This document shows, in pieces, positions 1 to 10,404 of a stretch of DNA of 64,000 bases; position 1 is the stretch's first letter, and every line of letters begins with the position of its first letter. The notes below the pieces were generated by a model that was not told where the DNA came from, did no database searches, and saw nothing but the letters and a program-made list of their open reading frames with translations. The DNA is taken from NCBI RefSeq assembly GCF_016925495.1, contig NZ_CP070491.1, positions 3,100,001 to 3,164,000 of the forward strand, read 5' to 3'. The translations under genes and the position numbers were made by a program. This stretch comes from Methylococcus sp. EFPC2 (GTDB lineage: Bacteria; Pseudomonadota; Gammaproteobacteria; Methylococcales; Methylococcaceae).

Positions 1-312
1 GCGGCGCAAAGCCAGTTCGGCGTATTTGACGTTGGACTGGCGGTGGAATTCGCAGGCCTTGAGGAAAAGCTCGATGTCGACTTCGTCATCGGCATCGACG
101 CGGCCGGGCGCCAGTTTTTCGGGAAGCTTGCACACCAATGTCCATACCGATCCGAACGACTGCCCCAGTGCCGTGGCGAGATAAACGCCCACGAGCACGA
201 CCAGCAGGCCGGGAAGGTTAAAGACATGGCCACTGGGATCGAAGCGCCATACCAGCGTGAAAAACGCGGCAAGGGCAAGCACCGTGACAGCTAGGCGAGT
301 ATGTCGTTTCAT
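1..312 (-). CDS. MotA/TolQ/ExbB-like proton-channel protein (partial)
   Basis: The first 104 codons of a minus-strand gene are seen; the frame is open to the left edge, so the C-terminus is missing. It starts with ATG at 312 (MKRHTRLAV). A first membrane segment (about residues 8-20) is followed by VFNLPGLLVVLVGVYLATAL, the pattern with which MotA-type proteins begin (short loop, then a second helix with a VVxVGxxLAT motif), and then a charged cytoplasmic stretch (DIELFLKACEFHR) like the MotA loop. MotA/TolQ/ExbB proteins form the ion channel that energises flagellar rotation or outer-membrane transport. The partner (MotB/TolR/ExbD) would lie outside the window. Family assignment is by pattern only; the subgroup cannot be told. 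Confidence 0.5.
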   Translation of the reverse strand, partial: MKRHTRLAVTVLALAAFFTLVWRFDPSGHVFNLPGLLVVLVGVYLATALGQSFGSVWTLVCKLPEKLAPGRVDADDEVDIELFLKACEFHRQSNVKYAELALRR

Positions 313-428
313 GATCGGCACCGGTTGACGAAGACTGATACCGATCTACAGCATATTCCGTTCCACGCCTTAAATTATTGATCTTTCAACCACTCTCAGC
401 CATACATGCGGCACAATCCCGCTGATTG

Positions 429-446
429 CCGGCAAAAGCCTGCCGG
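429..446. terminator. Hairpin after the small membrane gene
   Basis: Arms CCGGCA (429-434) and TGCCGG (441-446) form a 6-bp stem with a 6-nt loop just past the stop of the minus-strand gene at 462. There is no U-tract on the minus side; on the plus side AATTTT follows. It may mark the end of the aro/hem transcription unit, but the support is weak. Confidence 0.25.
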
Positions 447-461
447 AATTTTGACGTCAGC

Positions 462-644
462 TCAATCGGAGCTCGAGCCGAACAGCTTGTTCAACAGGTA
501 GCGGCTGACGATGAAGCCGAGCATGAAACCGCCGCTGAAAAATTCCGAGCCATGATGGCCCATGGTCTGGGCGAGGTATTTCCCGCTGAAGAATCCGATC
601 ACCAGAGCCAGCCCGATGTGGGCACGTTTGTAGAATTCGCTCAT
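462..644 (-). CDS. Small two-helix membrane protein, unknown
   Basis: A 60-residue protein I do not recognise. Two hydrophobic segments (about residues 9-25, HIGLALVIGFFSG..., and 36-53, FFSGGFMLGFIVSRYLL) suggest an inner-membrane hairpin with a short polar tail ending GSSSD. His and Gly residues (MGHHGSEF) sit in the connecting loop. It starts 15 bp after the Nudix gene in the same direction, so it is probably the last gene of the aroK-aroB-damX-hemE-nudix run. No function is implied beyond membrane location. Confidence 0.6.
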   Translation of the reverse strand: MSEFYKRAHIGLALVIGFFSGKYLAQTMGHHGSEFFSGGFMLGFIVSRYLLNKLFGSSSD

Positions 645-659
645 CCCCTGCTCCCGGCG

Positions 660-1223
660 TTATTCAGTCTTCGGAAACAGATCGGGGCGGACCAAGGCCA
701 GCCTGAGCAAGCCGGCCGCGCTGATGGCGTCGGTGATTTTGCCGTCCAGCACCATGCGCACGGCGTCGGCCAGCGGCAGTTTTTTTACCGTGATGTCTTC
801 CGTATCCTCGAACTCGGTTTCACCCTCAACCAGCCCCTCCGCCAGGAAGACATAGCCTTCCTCGTCGGTGACCGAATTGGACGTATGCAGGCGCATGAAC
901 ACGCTCCAGCGCTCCGCGCTCAGGCCGGTTTCTTCTTTCAGCTCGCACTGGGCGGTGACCAGGATGTCTTCTCCCGGCGGGGAACCGCCCATGGGGATCT
1001 CCCAGAAATAGGCATCCGGCACGTAGCGGTATTGGCCGACCAGCCAGGTGTTGCCGGCCTCGTCCAGGGGAATGATGCCTATCGCCTGATTCTTGAAGTG
1101 TATGCGGCCGTAGAGGCTCAGACCGCCGGAGGGATTGCGAACCCGGTCTTCGTCTATGTGTATCCAGGGGTTATCGTAAACCTCCCGCCGGCTCAGCAAT
1201 TTCCAGGGATTTTCCGGCTTCAT
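660..1223 (-). CDS. Nudix hydrolase, ADP-ribose pyrophosphatase-like
   Basis: 187 residues. The Nudix box spans residues 79-101: G79, E85, then E94-L-x-E97-E98-x-G100-L. These Glu residues bind the divalent metals that hydrolyse a nucleoside diphosphate linked to another group. The overall form (an N-terminal beta domain, then the box, then WSVFMRLHTSNSVTDE) resembles NudF-type ADP-ribose or NDP-sugar pyrophosphatases. The conserved Arg that opens the REUxEE motif is Cys93 here (codon TGC), which is unusual. The gene starts 6 bp after hemE on the same strand and is probably co-transcribed with it. The substrate cannot be read from the sequence. Confidence 0.85.
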   Translation of the reverse strand: MKPENPWKLLSRREVYDNPWIHIDEDRVRNPSGGLSLYGRIHFKNQAIGIIPLDEAGNTWLVGQYRYVPDAYFWEIPMGGSPPGEDILVTAQCELKEETGLSAERWSVFMRLHTSNSVTDEEGYVFLAEGLVEGETEFEDTEDITVKKLPLADAVRMVLDGKITDAISAAGLLRLALVRPDLFPKTE

Positions 1224-1229
1224 GGCCGC

Positions 1230-2294
1230 TCAACCGGCGGAATGGTAGACCGGGCTGAGTTCGTGCACGGCCTTGATCATCGCACCGACGTGTTCCGGGT
1301 CGATATCGGGATGCACGCCGTGGCCCAGATTGAAAACATGGCCACTGCCACGACCGAATTCCGCCAGTATCTTGCCGACCTCGGCGCGTATGCTCTCCGG
1401 CGAAGCATATAGTGCCACGGGATCGAGATTGCCCTGCAGTGCCACCTTATCCCCAACCCGCCGGCGCGCTTCGCCGATGGGCGTCTGCCAGTCCAACCCG
1501 AGAGCGTCGTAGCCGGTTTCAGCCATAGCCTCCAGCCACAAGCCGCCGCCCTTGGTGAACAGGACGGCCGGGACGGTCCGCCCGCCGCGGTCTAGCTGTT
1601 CCAGTACGCGGCGGGCGTAGGCCAGCGAAAATTCCGCGTATTGCCCGGTGGTCAGCGAGCCGCCCCAGGTATCGAACAACATGATGGCATCGACGCCGGC
1701 CTCGATTTGCGCGTTCAAATAGGCCGCGACGGCATCGGCCAAAACACCCAACAACTGGTGCAGCAGTGCCGGCTGATCGTACGCCAGCGCCTTGACCTTG
1801 CGGAATTCCCGGCTGCTCTGGCCTTCGACCATGTAGGTGGCCAGAGTCCAGGGACTGCCGGAAAAGCCTATCAACGGCACCTTGCCGCGCAGATGTGACT
1901 GGATCAGCCGCACGGTGTCCGGCACGTAACGCAGCTTGCCATAGGGGTCGGGTACGGCGAGTTTGCGGATGTCGTCGGCGTCGCGTAGTGGGCGTTCGAA
2001 CTTCGGGCCTTCGCCTTCCACGAAATGCAGCCCCAGCCCCATGGCGTCAGGCACGGTGAGGATGTCCGAGAACAGGATGGCAGCATCCAGCGGATAGCGC
2101 TCCAGCGGCTGCAGGGTGACTTCACAGGCCAATTCCGGGGTCGTGCAGAGATTCATGAAGCTGCCGGCCTGCTGGCGCACGCGGCGGTATTCGGGCAGGT
2201 AGCGGCCGGCTTGTCGCATCATCCAGACGGGTGTGCGTTCGATGGGCTGGCGTAACAGGGCGCGGATGAAGGTGTCGTTTTTCAGTTCGGTCAT
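1230..2294 (-). CDS. hemE: Uroporphyrinogen decarboxylase HemE
   Basis: 354 residues, the usual HemE length. It decarboxylates the four acetate side chains of uroporphyrinogen III to give coproporphyrinogen III in cytoplasmic haem synthesis. The family signatures are present: [16 protein letters not shown] near residue 22 (substrate-binding Arg pair) and [16 protein letters not shown] near 145, with FDTWGG near 208. The start ATG at 2294 gives the standard N-terminus. It lies 36 bp downstream of the DamX-like gene; in Pseudomonas hemE also closes the aroK-aroB-damX cluster, there with gltBD in between, which are absent here. Confidence 0.97.
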   Translation of the reverse strand: MTELKNDTFIRALLRQPIERTPVWMMRQAGRYLPEYRRVRQQAGSFMNLCTTPELACEVTLQPLERYPLDAAILFSDILTVPDAMGLGLHFVEGEGPKFERPLRDADDIRKLAVPDPYGKLRYVPDTVRLIQSHLRGKVPLIGFSGSPWTLATYMVEGQSSREFRKVKALAYDQPALLHQLLGVLADAVAAYLNAQIEAGVDAIMLFDTWGGSLTTGQYAEFSLAYARRVLEQLDRGGRTVPAVLFTKGGGLWLEAMAETGYDALGLDWQTPIGEARRRVGDKVALQGNLDPVALYASPESIRAEVGKILAEFGRGSGHVFNLGHGVHPDIDPEHVGAMIKAVHELSPVYHSAG

Positions 2295-2330
2295 GGGGAG
2301 TTTCGCGTATTGACGTGTTCGTAGGGAGGC

Positions 2331-3344
2331 CTAGTGTCGGCGTTTCTTGCGTTTGCTGCTCTTGGCCTCGGGTTCAGGAACTGCAGTTTGTTCCGCGGAT
2401 GCGGCTTCGCCGGCATTCGGCGGAGGGGGCGCGGCATTGGGCACCGGAGCAGGGCTCGCGGCGGGTGGCGGAGGCTCTACCGGCCTCACTTCGGGAGCGG
2501 GCTGGGCGGGAAGCTGGGGAGCCGCAGCCGGAAGCTCCGCCACCGCAGGCGTCGGGGTGGATGCCGGCGGACTGATGGGCGCCGCGGCTTCGGCCGGGGG
2601 CTTGGCCCCATCCTGCCAGAAGGAACGCACCACGACCGCTGCCGCGGCCGCCAGCGCGAGGCTAGCGGCCAACAGCCAGTGGATCGGGCTGAAGCGAAAT
2701 TTCGCCCACGCCGCCTTCAGCGGTTCGCCGAAGGCAAGCGGCGGGATGGCCGATGACATTGCCGGAAATGCGTTGAATTCCCGCACGGGCGATGGCGATG
2801 GGTTCGATGCTGGATCCGGCCGGGCCTCCGGAAGCGTGACCCGGTGGGCATCGGACAGCGCCAGCGCGTCGCCGATCGCCTTGCCTTGCAGTTCCTCGGG
2901 ACGGAGGCCAAAGGCCAATTTGAGCGGGGCATGCAGCCGGGCGAAACGGCATAGCGCACTCAACAGCCCCGGCATCAGTACGCCCGCGTCGTCAAGCAGC
3001 AGCAGCAACACCCGTCCTTGCTTTTCCAGTTGTACGAGGTAGCCGGTCAAAGCGGTTTCGGGATCGTCGTCCATCGCCGGCTGTCCCGGCCGGCGCAGCG
3101 TGAGCGACATCTCGTCGAGGATGCGCTCGAAACTGTGATTGGGGGTGGCGAGCAGATAACAGACATGCCAGCCGGGTGGTGCCGTCGCCTGGATTTGCCG
3201 CATCAACGCGGTTTTGCCTGCGCCTTTGGGTGCCAGCAAGAGCAAGGACTGCGGCAGGTTGGCGAGCAGATGCAGGACCAGTTCGAGCTTGCTTCGGCCG
3301 GCCCCTCGCTCAGAGGCATACGCCTCAGTGCCGACCGTACTCAT
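2331..3344 (-). CDS. DamX-like AAA-type ATPase without a SPOR domain
   Basis: 337 residues in the damX position after aroB (overlap of 20 bp). Residues 1-170 are a P-loop domain: Walker [12 protein letters not shown] (Lys44) and Walker B LLLLLDDA (113-120). A single membrane helix follows (about 222-239), then a long Pro/Ala-rich periplasmic stalk ending [10 protein letters not shown]. Typical DamX proteins carry a C-terminal SPOR domain that binds denuded septal peptidoglycan; I see none. The role is probably division or envelope related by synteny, but without SPOR the targeting must differ. A frame problem at the 3' end is possible, though nothing SPOR-like was noticed in the 36 bp before hemE. 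Confidence 0.75.
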   Translation of the reverse strand: MSTVGTEAYASERGAGRSKLELVLHLLANLPQSLLLLAPKGAGKTALMRQIQATAPPGWHVCYLLATPNHSFERILDEMSLTLRRPGQPAMDDDPETALTGYLVQLEKQGRVLLLLLDDAGVLMPGLLSALCRFARLHAPLKLAFGLRPEELQGKAIGDALALSDAHRVTLPEARPDPASNPSPSPVREFNAFPAMSSAIPPLAFGEPLKAAWAKFRFSPIHWLLAASLALAAAAAVVVRSFWQDGAKPPAEAAAPISPPASTPTPAVAELPAAAPQLPAQPAPEVRPVEPPPPAASPAPVPNAAPPPPNAGEAASAEQTAVPEPEAKSSKRKKRRH

Positions 3345-4407
3345 TCAGGGTCCGTCGCAACGGCTCGATTTCCACGCCGACGGGCAGGGTCGCCCGGCCG
3401 ACGGCTTCGAGCAGAATCAAGCGCAGCTTTCCGTCGACATTTTTCTTGTCCACGGCCATCAGCTCAATGAACCGCTCGGCCCCCAGATCCGGAGGCGGAA
3501 CGACGGGGAGCCGGGCCCGCTCGAGCAGGGCGACAATGCGCTCGACATCGATCGCGCTCAACCAGCCCAAACGCCGCGACAGGTCCGCCGCCTGGCACAT
3601 GCCGATCGCGACGGCCTCTCCGTGCAGGCAGGCGCCGTAGCCCAGGCCGGTCTCGATGGCGTGGCCAAAGGTATGGCCCAGGTTAAGGGTCGCGCGCTCG
3701 CCCGTTTCGCGTTCGTCCACCGCCACCACCTCGGCCTTGTTCTGGCACGACCGTTCGATCGCATAGGCCAGGGCTTCGGGGTCTCGCGCCAGCAGCGACT
3801 CGAGATTGTTCTCCAGCCAGTCGAAAAAACCCGGATCGCGGATCAGCCCGTATTTGATGACTTCGGCCAGGCCGGCGCTCAGCTCGCGGTCGGCCAGGGT
3901 GTCCAGCGTCGCCGTGTCGGCCAGCACGCAGAGCGGCTGGTAGAACGCGCCTATCATATTTTTGCCGCGCGGGTGGTTGACCGCCGTCTTGCCACCCACG
4001 GAGGAATCGACCTGCGACAGCAGGGTGGTGGGTATCTGAACGAAGGGTACGCCGCGCTGATAGGTGGCGGCGACGAAACCCACCAAATCGCCGATGACGC
4101 CGCCGCCCAAGGCGATCAACGTGGCGTTGCGGCTGAATTTGCGGGCCAGCAACTCGTCGTAGATGCGCATCGCGGAATCTATCGACTTGTAGGCCTCCCC
4201 ATCCGGCAGGATAAGTTCGACCGGATCGTGGGCTTCCAGGCTCGCTTTCAGCCGCTCCAGGTAAAGCGGCGCAACGACCTCGTTGCTGACGATCATCACC
4301 TGTTTGGATCGGATATGCCTGGCCAACAAGTCGGTCCGTTCGAGCAGGCCGGGTCCGATATAAATGGGGTAGCTGCGCTCCCCGAGGGCTACGTTTAAGG
4401 TTTTCAT
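3325..4407 (-). CDS. aroB: 3-Dehydroquinate synthase AroB
   Basis: 360 residues, normal for the family. It cyclises DAHP to 3-dehydroquinate, the second step of the shikimate pathway, using NAD and a metal. Visible signatures: the NAD-binding [19 protein letters not shown] segment near residues 101-119, the metal and substrate region [19 protein letters not shown], and the histidine metal ligands in [12 protein letters not shown]. It follows aroK by 26 bp and overlaps the DamX-like gene, so translation of the two is probably coupled. Confidence 0.97.
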   Translation of the reverse strand: MKTLNVALGERSYPIYIGPGLLERTDLLARHIRSKQVMIVSNEVVAPLYLERLKASLEAHDPVELILPDGEAYKSIDSAMRIYDELLARKFSRNATLIALGGGVIGDLVGFVAATYQRGVPFVQIPTTLLSQVDSSVGGKTAVNHPRGKNMIGAFYQPLCVLADTATLDTLADRELSAGLAEVIKYGLIRDPGFFDWLENNLESLLARDPEALAYAIERSCQNKAEVVAVDERETGERATLNLGHTFGHAIETGLGYGACLHGEAVAIGMCQAADLSRRLGWLSAIDVERIVALLERARLPVVPPPDLGAERFIELMAVDKKNVDGKLRLILLEAVGRATLPVGVEIEPLRRTLNEYGRH

Positions 4408-4433
4408 CCTGTTGCTGGACGTGGATCGATCAC

Positions 4434-4997
4434 TTATCGGCTGGTCGCGTGGATCTCGTCGTGACCGCTAGTGCTTTTCTGGACACGGTTGTAGGCCCGC
4501 AAAATCTGGCGTACGGCCGAGCGACTGGAATAAATGCCGGTGTCGATGGTGAAATTAGAGAGCGCACGATAAATCGGGGCGCGTATTCTCAGCAACTCCT
4601 CCAGGCGTGCGCGGGGATTTTCGGTTTTCAGCAAGGGCCGGTTGCTGTCCTTGTGGGTCCGTTCGAGTTGCTTGTCGACCGCGCACTGCAGATAAACCAC
4701 GAACCCGCGCTGGCGCAAATACGCCCTATTTTCCTCCGCCAATACCGCGCCGCCTCCGGTTGCCAGGACGATGGACTCCTTCAGGGTCAAATCGCCCAGC
4801 ACTTCCGTTTCACGCTTGCGAAATCCGGCCTCGCCCTCGTACTCAAATATCATGGGGATACTGACGCCGGTGCGCTGTTCGATCTCCTTGTCGCTGTCGA
4901 CGAAGCTCACTCCCAAGGCCTTGGCCAATAGCCGGCCTATGGTGGTTTTGCCCGCCCCCATGGGTCCGATCAGAAAGATGTTTCTCGACTGTGTCAT
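4434..4997 (-). CDS. aroK: Shikimate kinase AroK
   Basis: 187 residues from the ATG at 4997 (a TTG two codons upstream is the only in-frame alternative seen close by). It phosphorylates shikimate with ATP. Features: P-loop [11 protein letters not shown] near the N-terminus, the shikimate-binding DSDKEIE pair and FRKRE segment, and the LATGGG turn. No strong ribosome site precedes the start. It sits upstream of aroB, separated from pilQ by the terminator at 5071-5099, so it may have its own promoter in the short gap or be reached by read-through. Confidence 0.96.
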   Translation of the reverse strand: MTQSRNIFLIGPMGAGKTTIGRLLAKALGVSFVDSDKEIEQRTGVSIPMIFEYEGEAGFRKRETEVLGDLTLKESIVLATGGGAVLAEENRAYLRQRGFVVYLQCAVDKQLERTHKDSNRPLLKTENPRARLEELLRIRAPIYRALSNFTIDTGIYSSRSAVRQILRAYNRVQKSTSGHDEIHATSR

Positions 4998-5070
4998 GCA
5001 CAAAACGGTCTGAAGTCAGCGCCGACATCATAACATGGGCCGCACCGCTCATTTTTCCGCACCGGGACAC

Positions 5071-5099
5071 AAAAAAGGCGCCGCTGGGCGACGCCTTTT
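5071..5099 (-). terminator. Intrinsic terminator after pilQ
   Basis: On the plus strand AAAAGGCG (5073-5080) pairs with CGCCTTTT (5092-5099); two further pairs lie beyond one mismatch, and the loop is CTGGG. Read on the minus strand, the stem ends in a run of U (complement of 5071-5076). It lies 19 bp after the pilQ stop and should end the pilMNOPQ transcript. Confidence 0.75.
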
Positions 5100-5117
5100 C
5101 ACGAGTGTAGGCGGGAA

Positions 5118-7370
5118 TTACCGAGACGCCATTTGCTGCTTCAGTATTTTTGGGGTGATAAAGATCAGCAATTCCTTTTTGTTATCGGTGATCGAGTTTT
5201 TCCGGAACATGAAGCCGACGCCGGGCAAATCTCCCAAGAATGGGACCTTGTTCGTTACGTTGGTCTTGGTCCCCTCATAGACGCCGCCCAAGACCACGGT
5301 TTCGCCGTTGGCCACCTGAGCGGTGGTCTCGATTTCCCGTTTGTCGATGGCGAATTGCACAGACCCGAACGAACCCGCGACGCTTTCGCCCTTGGAGTCT
5401 TTCTTGATCAGCAAGTCCATCAAGATATTGTCGTCGGGCGTGATGTGCGGGGTGACATTCAGCTCCAAGACCGCCTGCTTGAACTGCACCGTCACAGTCG
5501 AACCGGTGGTACTGCCGCTGACGGTGGTATAGGGAATTTCCACACCCTGTTTAATCACGGCCTTGGTTTGATCCGACGTGATCAGGCGCGGATTGGAAAT
5601 CACCTCGCCCCGTCCTTCGGATTGTGCCGCGGACAATTCAAGGTCCAACAGATAATCGCCTGCCTTCAACAGGGTCAGTCCCGCCGCGCCATAAGGATTC
5701 GAGGCGCCCAGGCTGGTCAACAGATTGGCCGCACCGGATGAGGTCGCCACGTCCGTACCGACCCGGGAGCCGGTGAACTGCAAGGTGCTGGCGACGCCCG
5801 CCGGATTCAACCGACCCGGAATGCTGGTGGCGGCGAGGCGGCTACCCAATTCCCGGGTGAAATCGTTGTTAGCGATGACGATGCGCGACTCGATCAATAC
5901 CTGCCTGACCGGAATATCCAGCTTACGCACCAGTTCGCGAACCCGTTCGATGTTGCGCGAAGTATCCTTCACGATGAGCTGATTGGTGCGCTCGTCCACG
6001 GTGACGTTGCCCCGATTGGACAAGATCGACTGGGACACGTCCAGGGTGGTCGACGAACTCTGGCTGCTGCTGCCGCCTATCGCGGAGCTCTGATCCTGCG
6101 ACTCGCTGGTGCGTGTGGTCGTGCCCACCAAAACCTTCTTGATGTCTTCGGCCTTGGTGTAATTGATCTGGACAATTTCCGTCCGCAGCGGCTCCAAATC
6201 CTCGACCACCTTTTGCGCTTCCAGTTCCTCTTTTTCCTGCTTGTTGATTTCGTCCTGCGGCGCGACGCGGATGATGTTGCCTTCCTGTCGTTTGCCCAAG
6301 CCTTTGGACTTCAAGACCAGTTCGAGAGCCTGGTCCCAGGGCACTTCGTTGAGCCTCAGGGTGACATTGCCGGCCACGGTATCGCTGGCCACGATGTTGA
6401 GGTTGGTGAAGTCTGCGAGTATCTGCAGAACGGAGCGGATCGGGATGTCCTGGAAATTGAGCGACAGCTTGTCGCCGGTATAGGCGAACGCTTTTTTCTT
6501 GATTTCTTCCTTTTCGGCGGGAGTCAGCGGCCGCAATTCGACGGTGAGCAACTTGTCCGTCTGATAGGAAGAGTACTCATAGTTTTCGTCCACCGGGAAA
6601 ATGGTCAAACGCGCCTGCCCGCCCGCTTCCGTGGATTCGACACTCTGTACGGGCGTGGCGAAATCCAACACGTCCAGACGACGCGCAAGCGTACCCGGCA
6701 AGCCGAGCCCCGGCAGATCGACGATGATTTGGCGTCCTTCCTGGCGGATATTGGCGACAGCCCTTGGATCGCTCAGCGTCACCAGCAGCCGGCCCTCGCC
6801 ATGTTCGCCACGGCGAAAATCCACGTTCTCGACACGCTTGCCGTAATCCACGGCGTCGGCGATGGCGGCTTGTCTGCCCGGCGCGGGATAGGCGGATGAC
6901 GCGGTTCGGGCTGGAGCGGGCTCCTGATAAACGCCGGGTTGGCTTTTTTTCAGGATCAGGAAAATATCGTTACCTTCGGTACGTGTCGTATAAGGCATCA
7001 TTTCCGTCAGGTTGACGATCACTCGAGTACGCCCGGAAGCCTCCACCGCCTGGATGCTTTGTGCCCCTCCGGCGTTAACCGGGATCTGCTTTTTGTCGAG
7101 GGCGTTGCTGACGCCCGGCAGGTCGAGGGCGACCCTGGCCGGGTTATCGGTGTGAAAAACGCGCGGGGTTTTGGCCGGCCCGCTTAAGGTGAACTGCACT
7201 TGCAAACCGTCGCCGGGCAAGGTGGAAAAGTCCACCGATTGCAGTGTGGTCCCGGCCGCGATGGACTCGGTCAAAGGCAACAGCAGGGCAAGTGCGAAAA
7301 GCAGGCATCCTATACGGATGAAGGGTGAAGCTTTACGGCTGAGGTTGCGATACGGATCCATGATTTTCAT
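5118..7370 (-). CDS. pilQ: Type IV pilus secretin PilQ
   Basis: 750 residues. It forms the outer-membrane ring through which type IV pili pass. Order: signal sequence with hydrophobic core (about 20-38), two AMIN domains that bind peptidoglycan (about 40-280), the STN/N0 and N1 domains (about 305-400 and 470-530), then the secretin domain to the end, with the VPFLGDLPGVGFMFR signature near 712. An unusual Ser/Thr/Gln-rich stretch (about 418-450) interrupts the N-domain region. Its start overlaps the pilP stop (ATGA). Last gene of pilMNOPQ. Confidence 0.97.
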   Translation of the reverse strand: MKIMDPYRNLSRKASPFIRIGCLLFALALLLPLTESIAAGTTLQSVDFSTLPGDGLQVQFTLSGPAKTPRVFHTDNPARVALDLPGVSNALDKKQIPVNAGGAQSIQAVEASGRTRVIVNLTEMMPYTTRTEGNDIFLILKKSQPGVYQEPAPARTASSAYPAPGRQAAIADAVDYGKRVENVDFRRGEHGEGRLLVTLSDPRAVANIRQEGRQIIVDLPGLGLPGTLARRLDVLDFATPVQSVESTEAGGQARLTIFPVDENYEYSSYQTDKLLTVELRPLTPAEKEEIKKKAFAYTGDKLSLNFQDIPIRSVLQILADFTNLNIVASDTVAGNVTLRLNEVPWDQALELVLKSKGLGKRQEGNIIRVAPQDEINKQEKEELEAQKVVEDLEPLRTEIVQINYTKAEDIKKVLVGTTTRTSESQDQSSAIGGSSSQSSSTTLDVSQSILSNRGNVTVDERTNQLIVKDTSRNIERVRELVRKLDIPVRQVLIESRIVIANNDFTRELGSRLAATSIPGRLNPAGVASTLQFTGSRVGTDVATSSGAANLLTSLGASNPYGAAGLTLLKAGDYLLDLELSAAQSEGRGEVISNPRLITSDQTKAVIKQGVEIPYTTVSGSTTGSTVTVQFKQAVLELNVTPHITPDDNILMDLLIKKDSKGESVAGSFGSVQFAIDKREIETTAQVANGETVVLGGVYEGTKTNVTNKVPFLGDLPGVGFMFRKNSITDNKKELLIFITPKILKQQMASR

Positions 7371-7945
7371 TTTTTACCACCGCTTGCTTCGGCCAAGTCC
7401 AGCGACGCTTTGCGTTCGCGCCAAGTTCCCGGCGTGTCGGAAATGATCTCGAGTAATTCAATTTGATCGTCCTTGATACGCAGGATTTTGCCGAAATTAC
7501 GCCCCATGTAATTGCCCGACTTCACCCTATGTATGGTGCCGTCGTTGGCACGAACCAACGCCCACAGCACCCCTTCGCGGAGCAGGGTGCCGGTCATGCG
7601 CAAGCTGTCGAGTTCGTAGGATTCCAGCTCTTCCTTGGGGCGGGCGGTATCGGGGCGGATGCCACTTTCGGCTTTGACTTCCTCCGCCGGCACGGCTTTT
7701 TCATCCAGGACGAAAGGGTCGTGCAACTCATCCGGCCTGAATACGAAGGGCTCCACGGTTTTGACTTCCGGGAGGGGCTCCACCGCACTTTTTTGTCGCG
7801 CCTTGACGTCGGCGACGTAGTCCTTCAAATCCGACATGTCATCGCTGGCGCACCCGGCGATGCAGGAAACCATCAGCAGCACCCAAGTCAGACGCAAGGA
7901 ATCACGGCTCGCTCGGCCCGCTGAGTTCGGCATGCGCTCCATCAC
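7367..7945 (-). CDS. pilP: Type IV pilus assembly lipoprotein PilP
   Basis: 192 residues. The N-terminus is a lipoprotein signal (hydrophobic segment then SCIAGC, acylated Cys32), so the mature protein is an inner-membrane lipoprotein in the periplasm. The C-terminal half holds the beta domain that contacts the PilQ N0 domain (LRMTGTLLREGVLWALVRA, VKSGNYMG). It links the PilMNO platform to the secretin. It overlaps pilO upstream and pilQ downstream by 4 bp each. Confidence 0.93.
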   Translation of the reverse strand: MMERMPNSAGRASRDSLRLTWVLLMVSCIAGCASDDMSDLKDYVADVKARQKSAVEPLPEVKTVEPFVFRPDELHDPFVLDEKAVPAEEVKAESGIRPDTARPKEELESYELDSLRMTGTLLREGVLWALVRANDGTIHRVKSGNYMGRNFGKILRIKDDQIELLEIISDTPGTWRERKASLDLAEASGGKK

Positions 7946-8577
7946 GGCTGCCTCCTGGTCTTTTTGTCCTGGGCGGGCGAGACGCCCCCCTCTTCCAGGT
8001 ATCGGTAAGTCTTCACCAATGCCTCCATGGTCAAGGCCTTGCCCTTGCCGGTGGCCGCATCCTTCCGGCCCGTAATCTTGATGTTGTGCACGGTCACGAT
8101 ACGCGGGAGGGAAGCCAGACCGCTGATGAACGCCCCGAACTCCATGTAATCGCCCACCACACGGATATCGATGGGCAACTCGGCGTAAAACTCCTTGGGG
8201 ATTTCCCCTCCTGGCCTGAACAGCTCGAACTCGAGTCCGCTCGCCAGCCCCGTCTGTGATACATCGACCAGAAGTTCCGGCACCTGGGTCTTATCCGGCA
8301 GTTGCCGCAACAAATCGCCGAAAGACTTTTCGATTTCTTCCAATTGAGCCCGATACTCGTCGAGATTGGCGGCCTTTTTCTGTTTGTTTTCGAAGGTGGT
8401 CTTGAGTTCGGCTTCTTTCGCTTGGGCCGTTTCCAATTCCGCAAGCTGGTTCTGGGTGTCCAGGTAATAGCCCAGGCCGGCTAGCGCCGCACAGATGATG
8501 ACGACCACGGCCGCCTTGACCGGCACCGGCCAATTGCCGGCATTGTCGAGATCCCAATCGATATTGGACAGGTTCAT
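7942..8577 (-). CDS. pilO: Type IV pilus assembly protein PilO
   Basis: 211 residues: short cytoplasmic tail, one membrane helix (about 24-42, VKAAVVVIICAALAGLGYYL), a coiled coil (about 45-95, rich in Glu/Lys) and a periplasmic ferredoxin-like domain. It pairs with PilN to form the inner-membrane alignment complex of the pilus. It overlaps pilN by 4 bp (ATGA) and pilP by 4 bp, so the stoichiometry is probably set by coupled translation. Confidence 0.94.
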   Translation of the reverse strand: MNLSNIDWDLDNAGNWPVPVKAAVVVIICAALAGLGYYLDTQNQLAELETAQAKEAELKTTFENKQKKAANLDEYRAQLEEIEKSFGDLLRQLPDKTQVPELLVDVSQTGLASGLEFELFRPGGEIPKEFYAELPIDIRVVGDYMEFGAFISGLASLPRIVTVHNIKITGRKDAATGKGKALTMEALVKTYRYLEEGGVSPAQDKKTRRQP

Positions 8578-9157
8578 GATGCCCCCTTGGCCTTTTCTTC
8601 AGGCTTGTCGGCGCCCTGCTTGACCTGAAGGGTGAACTTGTTGGTTCGCTCCTTGCGGTTGTCCTTGCCTTCGCTTCTGGACTCGATGATGGTGAGCACG
8701 GGCTCCTTGAGCCAAGGTGAGGCGTCGAGATTGCGCATATAGGCCGATACGCGGGCATTGGACTGCGCATAACCGTTCAAGGTGAGGTTCTTGTCCGTCT
8801 GCGCGAAATCGGTGACGTAAACACCGTCGGGCACCGTCCGTGCGAGCTCGTCGATCAGATGGACCACTTCCGGCCGGCTGACCTGCAATTGCTGGATGAC
8901 GTCCATGCGCGCAAGCAAACGCTTCTTCTTGCTTTCCAAGTCCTCGATCTCCTTGATCTTCTTGTCCAGCGCGGCAATTTCCGATTCCAAATATTGATTA
9001 CGGCCGTATTGGTATTCGATTTCCCCGGCGATATGGGCGCGCACGCCGAGGAATAGAATGAAGGTAACCGCCACGCCCAGGAGTATCGCCGCCGCGAAGT
9101 CTTTTTGCCGCTGTTTGCGCAGTTCCGCGCGCCACGGTAGTAGGTTGATTCTAGCCA

Positions 9158-9158
<1 letters not shown>
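8574..9158 (-). CDS. pilN: Type IV pilus assembly protein PilN
   Basis: 194 residues from the ATG at 9158. This start gives MARINLLPWR, the conserved PilN N-terminus that inserts into the groove of PilM, and lies in TGATG with the pilM stop; AGGAG lies upstream. A longer in-frame start at 9188 would add ten residues and is not favoured. One membrane helix (about 22-40), a coiled coil and a periplasmic domain follow. It heterodimerises with PilO. Confidence 0.95.
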
Positions 9159-10329
<1,171 letters not shown>

Positions 10330-10404
10330 TTCGCACTTTGCCTATCGGGCCCTAGCGGCCGCGATACCCGCCCGATTCGACCCAAACGGGAAAAGCTAAA
10401 GTCC

